This document shows positions 15,382 to 21,724 of a stretch of 27,057 bases of DNA, one piece after another. Every line of letters begins with the position of its first letter. The first letter of the stretch is position 1. The stretch spans positions 1 through 27,057 of the forward strand of contig QLUB01000007.1 of assembly GCA_018725205.1 (NCBI GenBank), given 5' to 3'. This stretch comes from a candidate division NPL-UPA2 bacterium (GTDB taxonomy: Bacteria > Bacillota > UBA994). A model generated the notes under the pieces. It saw only the letters and a list, made by a program, of their open reading frames with translations. It searched no databases and was not told where the DNA came from. A program made the translations under genes and the position numbers.

Positions 15382-15401
15382 CCCCCACCGGCTTTCTTTT
15401 T
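15367..15401 (+). terminator. Intrinsic terminator overlapping the rplQ stop codon
   Basis: AGCTGGTGG (15368-15376) pairs with CCACCGGCT (15385-15393) in a 9-bp stem with one G-U pair. The 8-base loop contains the TAA of rplQ. It is followed by a T-rich run (TTCTTTTT, 15394-15401). This is a good rho-independent terminator for the ribosomal operon; partial read-through into the ecf genes remains possible. Confidence 0.75.
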
Positions 15402-15429
15402 GCGAGGTCAGGGTACCGTAGTGTGATGA

Positions 15430-16272
15430 ATGGGGGTGCCCAGCATCATTGAAATCAAGGGTCTTCACCATGTCTATCGTGGGCACGACGGCGACACCTA
15501 CGCGCTCGGCGGCGTAGACATCCATATTGACGAAGGCGAGTTCGTAGCGATTATCGGGCGCAATGGCTCAGGCAAGTCTACCCTCGCCAAGCATCTTAAC
15601 GCCATATTACTGCCAACTGAGGGCCACGTCCTGGTGATGGGCATGGACACGCAGGACGCGCGGTTGTTGTGGAGCATTAGACAGACCGTGGGGATGGTCT
15701 TTCAGAACCCGGACAACCAGATTGTGGCCACAGTGATTGACGAGGATGTAGCTTTCGGCCCGGAGAACCTCGGCGTGCCTACACCGGAGATTGCGAAGAG
15801 AGTGGACGCGGCGCTTAAGCAAGTAAATATGCTGCCTTATCGCAATCACGCCCCACATTTGCTTTCCGGCGGACAGAAACAGAGAGTCGCCATTGCCGGT
15901 GTTTTGGCCATGCATCCTAAGCTCTTGGTTCTAGATGAGGCTACAGCTATGCTAGACCCTGTGGGTCGGGCGGAAGTCATAGATACTATCCTCGCGCTGC
16001 GAAGCGCCGCGAAGATGACCACCGTGCTCATTACCCACCACATGGATGAAGCCGTGCTTGCTCACCGCGTGATCGCAATGGACGAAGGGCGCGTGGTTAC
16101 CACAGGCACGCCTGCGGAAGTGTTCTCGCAGCCTGAGCTCCTAGAATCTCTGGGGTTAGATGTACCGCTAGCCGCTAAATTAGCTAAAGAATTACAGAGG
16201 AGTGGGCTGCCTTTGCCCGACGGCATTCTTACTGCAGCTCAGCTGGTTAATGCCTTATGCCAATCCAACTAA
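15430..16272 (+). CDS. ecfA1: ECF transporter energy-coupling ATPase EcfA1
   Basis: 280 residues, an ABC ATPase: Walker A GRNGSGKS (43-50), Q-loop Q92, signature LSGGQ (145-149), Walker B LLVLDE (165-170), then THHMDEA as H-loop. Q-loop context FQNPDNQIV is typical of EcfA1. With EcfA2 and EcfT it forms the shared module that powers vitamin or metal uptake through separate S components; none is encoded here. The start is uncertain: ATG 15430 or GTG 15436. It overlaps ecfA2 by 16 bases. Confidence 0.94.
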   Translation: MGVPSIIEIKGLHHVYRGHDGDTYALGGVDIHIDEGEFVAIIGRNGSGKSTLAKHLNAILLPTEGHVLVMGMDTQDARLLWSIRQTVGMVFQNPDNQIVATVIDEDVAFGPENLGVPTPEIAKRVDAALKQVNMLPYRNHAPHLLSGGQKQRVAIAGVLAMHPKLLVLDEATAMLDPVGRAEVIDTILALRSAAKMTTVLITHHMDEAVLAHRVIAMDEGRVVTTGTPAEVFSQPELLESLGLDVPLAAKLAKELQRSGLPLPDGILTAAQLVNALCQSN

Positions 16273-17120
16273 AGAACGTTAGCTTCATTTACTCACCGGG
16301 TACGCCTTTTGAACGCCAAGCTTTGCGAGGCGTAGATTTGACGATCGCCGACGGCGAATTTGTCGGCATTATCGGGCAGACCGGTTCCGGCAAATCTACG
16401 TTGGTGCAATTGCTCAATGGCTTACTAAAACCCACCCAAGGAACCGTTACGGTGGGCGAGATCACTACCACCGACAAAGGCGTACGGCTTCGCCCCTTAC
16501 GACAATCGGTGGGGCTTGTGTTTCAGTTTGCCGAACATCAGTTGTTCGCCGAAACAGTGGCGGCAGATATCGCCTTTGGGCCGCTAAATCAAGGCGTAGC
16601 CCCAGATGAAGCAGCGGCGCGCGTAGATGAGGCACTGCTAACTGTAGGGTTGCCGCTGGAGATGAAAGAGAGAAGTCCCTTTGAGCTGTCAGGCGGCCAG
16701 ATGCGCCGGGTAGCCATTGCCGGTGTTTTGGCCATGCGCCCCCGAGTGTTGATTCTCGACGAACCGGCGGCAGGACTAGACCCACGGGGGCGCGACGACG
16801 TTTTGGCACGCATTAGCGCACTTCACCGCGAGCGAAGCATCACGGTGATTCTGGTCTCGCATAGCATGGAAGACGTGGCCCGCTTGGTGAATCGGCTGGT
16901 GGTCATGCATGAGGGGGGAATTTTACATGACGGATCGCCGCGCGAGGTGTTCCGTCATGCCGAGAATCTCGCTACAATTGGGCTAGGTGTCCCGCAGGCC
17001 ACAGAGGTTTTGCGGCGCTTGCGGTTAGCGGGCTGGAGTGTTCCGGCCGTTGCTCTAACCCTAGAGGAAGCTCGCCAGTTCATTGTTGCAGCTTGGCGCG
17101 AAAGGGGTGGCGGCGCGTGA
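16257..17120 (+). CDS. ecfA2: ECF transporter energy-coupling ATPase EcfA2
   Basis: 287 residues. Walker A GQTGSGKS (40-47), Q-loop FQFAEHQLF (89-97; the FAExQLF form marks EcfA2), signature LSGGQ (144-148), Walker B VLILDE (164-169), and SHSMEDVA as H-loop. It pairs with EcfA1 as an asymmetric ATPase dimer. Overlaps at both ends (ATG inside ecfA1; GTGA shared with ecfT) show a tightly coupled operon. Confidence 0.94.
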   Translation: MPIQLKNVSFIYSPGTPFERQALRGVDLTIADGEFVGIIGQTGSGKSTLVQLLNGLLKPTQGTVTVGEITTTDKGVRLRPLRQSVGLVFQFAEHQLFAETVAADIAFGPLNQGVAPDEAAARVDEALLTVGLPLEMKERSPFELSGGQMRRVAIAGVLAMRPRVLILDEPAAGLDPRGRDDVLARISALHRERSITVILVSHSMEDVARLVNRLVVMHEGGILHDGSPREVFRHAENLATIGLGVPQATEVLRRLRLAGWSVPAVALTLEEARQFIVAAWRERGGGA

Positions 17121-17914
17121 GCATGCTGGCAAACGTAACCCTTGGGCAGTACTTCCCCGGCGCAAGTGTAGTCCATCGCCTCGACCCCCGCACTAAACTC
17201 GGGATGTCGTTCGCCTACATCATGGTCCTGTTTATCGCGACGAGTTGGCTTTCCTACTCGGTACTGGGGCTAGCATCGTTACTGGTTATCTGGCTGTCTC
17301 AAGTCCCGGTGAAGATGGTGTTGCGGGGGCTGCGGCCCATTTTGATGATTTTGTCGCTCACCGTGGTGCTGCACGTGTTTACGTCCCGTGAAGGCGTAGA
17401 GCTCGTGTCGTTTTGGTTTGTGCGCATCTACTCAGGTGGGGTAACACAGGGATTTCTCCTTGCCTTCCGGCTGGTGTTACTTGTGCTGTCCACGTCAGTC
17501 CTGACGTTAACTACCTCCCCCATTGCCTTAACCGATGCCATTGAGGTGGCTCTAAGACCGCTACGGCGATTTGGCGTGCCTGCACACGAACTGGCCATGA
17601 TGATGACCATCGCCTTGCGCTTTATCCCTACACTCCTAGAAGAGGCGGAGAAGATTATGAAAGCGCAACTCGCACGCGGGGCAGACTTTGAGAGCGGGGG
17701 CTTGCTTAAGCGAGCGAAAAGCTTGCTGCCCCTCCTGATACCACTTTTTATCTCGGCCTTTCGGCGCGCAGATGAACTAGCCATGGCTATGGAAGCGAGG
17801 TGCTACCGCGGCGGGGAAGGGCGCACCAAGTACAAGGTCCTCAAGTATTCCGGTCTAGACGCTTACGCCGTGGCAAGTTTTGTGGTAATCAGCGCTGTGG
17901 CGCTAGCCCTATGA
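17117..17914 (+). CDS. ecfT: ECF transporter transmembrane subunit EcfT
   Basis: 265 residues from GTG 17117 (GTGA overlap with ecfA2, SD AAAGGGG nine bases upstream); ATG 17123 is a possible alternative. Several hydrophobic segments in residues 30-140, then a cytoplasmic coupling region with the two arginine signatures: AQLARGADFESGG, and AMEARCYRGGEGRTKY, where Cys replaces Gly of the textbook Ala-Arg-Gly. EcfT links the ATPases to exchangeable S components. The stop overlaps the truA ATG. Confidence 0.93.
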   Translation: MSMLANVTLGQYFPGASVVHRLDPRTKLGMSFAYIMVLFIATSWLSYSVLGLASLLVIWLSQVPVKMVLRGLRPILMILSLTVVLHVFTSREGVELVSFWFVRIYSGGVTQGFLLAFRLVLLVLSTSVLTLTTSPIALTDAIEVALRPLRRFGVPAHELAMMMTIALRFIPTLLEEAEKIMKAQLARGADFESGGLLKRAKSLLPLLIPLFISAFRRADELAMAMEARCYRGGEGRTKYKVLKYSGLDAYAVASFVVISAVALAL

Positions 17915-18678
17915 AAATAAAGCTTACCCTCGAGTACGACGGTACAGACTTCGCGGGATGGCAGGTGCAGCCCAAACAACGTACCGTACAGGGCACACTA
18001 GAAGACGCGCTGTATCGCCTAACGGGTCACACGGTGAGTGTCGAGGGGGCAGGGCGTACCGACGCAGGCACGCATGCTTTGGGGCAGGTGGCGAGCCTCT
18101 GCCTCACGACAAGCATTCCCACTGCGAAGTTAGCGGTCGCCCTCAACTCATGCCTGCCCGAAGACGTGAAAGTGCTCCAGTCCGAAGAAGTGCCGGATAG
18201 CTTTCGCGCGAGATTTTCCGCTACGGGCAAAGTCTATCGCTATCTGGCTTTACTGCGCGACAGCCCCAGTCCAATCCTCCGCCATCGAGCTTGGCAGACT
18301 GGAACTAAGGTCGATGTAGAGGGAATAGCAGAAGCCTTACCGCTTTTCGTGGGGACGCACGACTTTAAGGCGTTTTGCGCGAGTGACAGCAGCGTTACGA
18401 CCACCGTGCGCACCATAAACGACGTGAAACTCAAGCGAGAAGGTGACACGCTGGCGGTCGAATTTAATGGGAATGGGTTTCTCTACCGCATGGTGCGAAA
18501 CATGGTAGGAGCGCTGGTCGCCGTAGGTAAATGCCGAGCTGCTGCGGCAGATATCTCACAAGCCTTGAGTAGCGGTCGCCGTCCGCTCGCCTTTACCACC
18601 GCGCCCGCCCACGGGCTGTATCTCGTGGCGGTGGAGTACAACCCGTTTTTTGCGGCCATTGACAAGCTCGACTTGTAG
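17911..18678 (+). CDS. truA: tRNA pseudouridine(38-40) synthase TruA
   Basis: 255 residues from ATG 17911 (ATGA overlap with ecfT). The N-terminus MKIKLTLEYDGTDFAGWQVQ is family typical. The catalytic aspartate is D51 in GAGRTDAGTHA. FNGNGFLYRMVRNMVGALV near residue 190 is also conserved. It isomerises U38-U40 in the anticodon arm. The ORF is open further upstream inside ecfT, but that reading does not match the family. A promoter for rplM lies in its last codons. Confidence 0.97.
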   Translation: MKIKLTLEYDGTDFAGWQVQPKQRTVQGTLEDALYRLTGHTVSVEGAGRTDAGTHALGQVASLCLTTSIPTAKLAVALNSCLPEDVKVLQSEEVPDSFRARFSATGKVYRYLALLRDSPSPILRHRAWQTGTKVDVEGIAEALPLFVGTHDFKAFCASDSSVTTTVRTINDVKLKREGDTLAVEFNGNGFLYRMVRNMVGALVAVGKCRAAAADISQALSSGRRPLAFTTAPAHGLYLVAVEYNPFFAAIDKLDL

Positions 18679-18687
18679 GTATAAAAT
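18659..18687 (+). promoter_or_regulatory. Probable sigma-A promoter of rplM-rpsI
   Basis: A perfect -35 TTGACA (18659-18664) inside the end of truA, a 17-base spacer, and a -10 TAAAAT (18682-18687). Transcription would start about 18693-18695, right where the rplM leader structure begins. This is the best promoter match I see on the + strand of the window. Confidence 0.75.
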
Positions 18688-18691
18688 ACTT

Positions 18692-18758
18692 AGTGGTTCG
18701 ATTGAGCCCCGAACCGCCCGAGTGCGTTGTCTAATATGCACCTAGTAGGAGGGAACCC
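18692..18758 (+). ncRNA. Structured rplM leader, likely L13-type autoregulatory leader
   Basis: Two hairpins lie between the predicted transcription start and the rplM SD: GGTTCG (18695-18700) with CGAACC (18710-18715), and GTGCGT (18722-18727) with ATGCAC (18736-18741, one G-U pair), just before AGTAGGAGGG. An L13 leader is known upstream of rplM-rpsI in low-GC Gram-positives, where it is thought to give feedback control. Position and two-hairpin layout agree; a covariance-model match was not tested. Confidence 0.55.
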
Positions 18759-19196
18759 ATGCGCAGCACATATATCGCCAAGCCGGGAGAGGTGGAACGC
18801 AAATGGTGGGTAGTTGACGCTACCAACCAGTCGCTCGGACGCCTCGCTAGCGAGGTCGCCGCTATTTTGCGCGGCAAAACAAAGCCCGAGTTCACACCGC
18901 ATCTTGACACAGGCGATTTTGTTATTGTTGTAAACGCGGAAAAGGTCAAGCTTACAGGGAACAAGCTTGCCGACAAAAAGTATTACCGGCATTCCGGTTA
19001 CCCCGGTGGTTTTCGCGCCACACCTTACGGGGAACTAATGCGAACCAAACCCGAATTTGTGATTGAAAAGGCCGTCAAAGGCATGTTGCCCCACAATACC
19101 CTCGGACGCACACAAGGCAAGAAAATGAAGGTTTACCGCGGGTCAGAACACCCTCATGCCGCACAATTGCCCGCCGTGTGGACGCTCAAAGGTTAG
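18759..19196 (+). CDS. rplM: 50S ribosomal protein L13
   Basis: 145 residues. RKWWVVDATNQSLGRLASEVA, KYYRHSGYPGG and the HNTLGRTQGKKMKVYRGSEH segment are L13 signatures. L13 is an early 50S assembly protein. ATG 18759 follows AGGAGGG. It is co-transcribed with rpsI (16-base gap), probably from the promoter in the end of truA. Confidence 0.98.
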   Translation: MRSTYIAKPGEVERKWWVVDATNQSLGRLASEVAAILRGKTKPEFTPHLDTGDFVIVVNAEKVKLTGNKLADKKYYRHSGYPGGFRATPYGELMRTKPEFVIEKAVKGMLPHNTLGRTQGKKMKVYRGSEHPHAAQLPAVWTLKG

Positions 19197-19212
19197 GGGA
19201 GGAGGATAAGGC

Positions 19213-19605
19213 ATGGCTAGTATTCAGTTTCGCGGAACAGGTCGCAGAAAAACTGCGGTAGCGCGGGTGCGTTTGCTTCCCGGCTCCGGCAGCATTGTCA
19301 TCAACAAGAAGCCGATTGACGCGTACTTTGGGCTGGAAACACTTAAGCTCATTGTCCGTCAGCCCCTCGTCCTCACCAACACCGTCGGTAACTACGATGT
19401 TATCGCTACGGTGCACGGTGGCGGCATCTCCGGTCAAGCTGGTGCCATCCGGCACGGCATCGCCCGCGCCCTGACGCTGCAGGATGCAGAGTCCCGCCCC
19501 GCGCTAAAAAAGGCCGGGTTGCTCACGCGTGACCCGCGTATGGTCGAGCGCAAAAAGTACGGCCTCAAAAAGGCTCGCCGCGCACCCCAGTTCTCGAAGA
19601 GATAG
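19213..19605 (+). CDS. rpsI: 30S ribosomal protein S9
   Basis: 130 residues. QFRGTGRRKTAVARVRLLPG at the start and the basic C-terminal tail KYGLKKARRAPQFSKR, which reaches the P-site tRNA, identify S9. ATG 19213 follows GGGGAGGAGG. Last + strand gene of the window; a strong hairpin follows 37 bases later. Confidence 0.98.
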   Translation: MASIQFRGTGRRKTAVARVRLLPGSGSIVINKKPIDAYFGLETLKLIVRQPLVLTNTVGNYDVIATVHGGGISGQAGAIRHGIARALTLQDAESRPALKKAGLLTRDPRMVERKKYGLKKARRAPQFSKR

Positions 19606-19635
19606 ACCGACTCCGCAGGTTTACACAAAGCCTAG

Positions 19636-19680
19636 CAAAAACGAGTCCTCTCCTTTACAGGGGAGGACTCCGTTCCTTTT
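19636..19680. terminator. Bidirectional terminator between rpsI and the DUF885 gene
   Basis: GAGTCCTCTCC (19643-19653) and GGGGAGGACTC (19660-19670) form an 11-bp stem with one G-U pair and a TTTACA loop. On the + strand CGTTCCTTTT follows; on the - strand a run of five T follows (19641-19637). The - strand version is the more canonical. It ends both convergent transcription units. Confidence 0.85.
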
Positions 19681-19695
19681 CGTCCCTAATGCTGC

Positions 19696-21432
19696 TTAGG
19701 GGGACTCCCCGCAGAACTTCCAGTTGGTCTGATAGTCCCGCGGTAGCAGGGTGCCAGATAAATTAGCCCGCACCATTTCGATGGGCATCAGGTTGCCTGC
19801 AATTATGCTGTCATGAAACTCCTTCAGGGGCATGCGGCCGACGGCTACAAGTTCTCTATGCAGGGCGCGAATCTGAATGGCACCAATCATATAGGCAGCT
19901 TGGTAGAGCGGGGGGTAGTTGCCGTTAAAGGAGCGGCGCACCTCTCCGGTGGCGGTGTGGCGGTCGTGTCCCACCGTTTCCACTAAGAATTCTATGCACT
20001 CCTCAGGGCTCCACTCGCCGATGTGAAAGTTCAGGGAGAAGATGATGCGCGCAGAGCGGTGTGTACGCCAAAACAGCATGCCCGCTCGGTTTTCGGGGGT
20101 AACAGGGAAGCCCAGATCCCACAGCAAGAACTCCCACCAGAGCGCCCAGCCTTCAATCCAGAAGGGGGTATCGAAGGCCTTGCGGTGTGGGTTGAAGCGC
20201 TCCCTTGAGAACATCTGCAGGTGATGGCCTGGAATGAGCTCATGCTGCACCGTTGCCCGGGCGAGATGGATGTTGTTGGCCCGCAGACTACTTACCTTGT
20301 CGTTATGGCCCATGGAGTCGGTTGGGAAGGATACCCGGATTTGTTCGCCTCCGAGGAAGAAAGGGTTAGTCTTTTGGGCCTCGGGAGTCATCATGGCCAT
20401 GCGCCAGATATCGATGGCCAATGGTGGAACAGTGAGCAGACCGCGCTTGGTAATGTAGTCAACTGCTTCATATGCCTGGCTGGCGATAAGCAAGGGCTGT
20501 TGTCCGGGGGCGAGGTGGTCGTTCATGGTGCGGCTCAGAGCAGCCTTCCAGTTCGTGCCAAGCCCCATGTCCCGTGCGGCTCGCTTCCATTCCTCCATAC
20601 ACCAGGCCAGCTCCTGCTCGGCGGTGTTGATGAGCTCGCTTGGGGTGTAGGGGATCATTTCGTGCTCGAGATCTACCGCCAGCCCCTCTCGGCCGATGGG
20701 GTCGCCAATAATCGGCTCATCCTCCCCAGGTTTGGCCCCAACGAGTGTCTCGCGCAGGAAGCGGTGGTAATTGTCCAGTGCAGTGATCAGGGAGGCGTAG
20801 GGGGTACGGTTCCACCAGCTAAAGTATGGGTCATACCCATCGTAGAATTTGAACCAGTCATCCAGCACATTTTTCAGATCAGCGATACGATTGGCGGCCC
20901 GCTGGGCCACGCTTCTCTTTGCAGTGCCGGCCTCTGCAGATTCCGCAGTGGTTTTTGTGAGCTTCCTGTGCATCTCAGTCAGGGATAGTGCGGTCGCGCT
21001 CGCGTCCAGTGGTTCAAACTGGCGGCGGTTCGCTTGGAGCGTCGCCACATCTTCGATGATCGGTAGTAGGTCAGCTATCTCGCTGTTGTTCTTCTCGTCG
21101 CGCTCCACCAGTGCGAGTAGGTATTTGATTTTGCTCTTCAGCAGATGCCAATCAATGCGACCGCCCACGCTAAGGTCATCGTATGCTATTTCCTCAAGGC
21201 TCTTTTGCCATGCCCGGTAGAAAGATTTAAGTCGGGAGAGTTGCAGGTGAGAGCGGGGCACATCGTAGAACCTAAGCAGTGCCTCGCGGTCAAGGGCGAA
21301 CCGCTCCACCACCTCCCGCATTTCGCTAGAGCGGGCCGGGACTAACGTGTTAAGATTTGGAACATAGTCTGCCGCGTCTCGCTTAGACTGGGGTGGCTGC
21401 CCGTAACGGAAATCGGCGGGTGCTTTCGTCAC
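19696..21432 (-). CDS. DUF885-family metallopeptidase-like protein
   Basis: 578 residues from a GTG (21430-21432) with GGAGGA upstream. A zinc-site motif HELIPGHH (397-404; the HExxxGHH form of DUF885) and a downstream glutamate in WIEGWALWWE (E427) fit a gluzincin-like metalloprotein; the conserved late block YQAAYMIG is at 510-517. No signal peptide or membrane segment is seen, so it is probably cytoplasmic. DUF885 proteins are predicted peptidases of largely unknown substrate. It lies 65 bases downstream of a TetR-like remnant and may be read from the glycyl-radical operon, since no terminator was seen between them. Confidence 0.85.
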   Translation of the reverse strand: MTKAPADFRYGQPPQSKRDAADYVPNLNTLVPARSSEMREVVERFALDREALLRFYDVPRSHLQLSRLKSFYRAWQKSLEEIAYDDLSVGGRIDWHLLKSKIKYLLALVERDEKNNSEIADLLPIIEDVATLQANRRQFEPLDASATALSLTEMHRKLTKTTAESAEAGTAKRSVAQRAANRIADLKNVLDDWFKFYDGYDPYFSWWNRTPYASLITALDNYHRFLRETLVGAKPGEDEPIIGDPIGREGLAVDLEHEMIPYTPSELINTAEQELAWCMEEWKRAARDMGLGTNWKAALSRTMNDHLAPGQQPLLIASQAYEAVDYITKRGLLTVPPLAIDIWRMAMMTPEAQKTNPFFLGGEQIRVSFPTDSMGHNDKVSSLRANNIHLARATVQHELIPGHHLQMFSRERFNPHRKAFDTPFWIEGWALWWEFLLWDLGFPVTPENRAGMLFWRTHRSARIIFSLNFHIGEWSPEECIEFLVETVGHDRHTATGEVRRSFNGNYPPLYQAAYMIGAIQIRALHRELVAVGRMPLKEFHDSIIAGNLMPIEMVRANLSGTLLPRDYQTNWKFCGESP

Positions 21433-21497
21433 TATGTATCCTCCATTTATCCAATTGAGCTAGGTAGCTTTACGGCCAGTATTCCATTGACAAAGAC

Positions 21498-21713
21498 TTA
21501 CACTAAGGAGCTGCCGAATTTAACGATGTCGAAATCAAATTTGCGTATGCACCAACGGGCTTCCACACCGGTAGTGATGGTGGGGAGTTGCTCTACAAGG
21601 TCTATGATCTCATCGACGGGGACATGCTTGTATCCTTTAGCGGCAAAAAGCTTAAAGGCGACTTTGAGGATTCTTTGCTTGGTTTTCTTAGCGCTGGCGG
21701 CTTTCTTGTTCAT
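21498..21713 (-). pseudogene. TetR-like regulator remnant (N-terminal helices only)
   Basis: 71 codons. Residues about 10-37 (TKQRILKVAFKLFAAKGYKH then VPVDEII) look like helix 1 and the start of the helix-turn-helix of TetR repressors. The recognition helix (AGVSKGTFYxxF-like) and ligand domain are missing; the rest (GVEARWCIRKFDFDIVKFGS) is not recognised, and the other frames do not restore the domain. It starts 11 bases after the glycyl radical enzyme gene, with a weak SD. Probably a decayed regulator; a real small protein cannot be excluded. Confidence 0.4.
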
Positions 21714-21724
21714 GCTGTGCAGCC

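Noticed and set aside
17117..17914. The Cys in AMEARCYRGG of EcfT as a loss-of-function change
   Set aside because: The rest of the motif is intact, and as far as I recall this variant occurs in other clostridial EcfT proteins, so it is probably normal.
20221..20988. 255-residue open frame on the + strand
   Set aside because: It is antisense to the DUF885 gene, which has clear motifs and an SD; no independent signal supports it.
21458..21469. AGCTA-GG-TAGCT inverted repeat upstream of the DUF885 gene as an operator
   Set aside because: Arms of 5 bp are expected by chance at this scale and no convincing promoter accompanies them.
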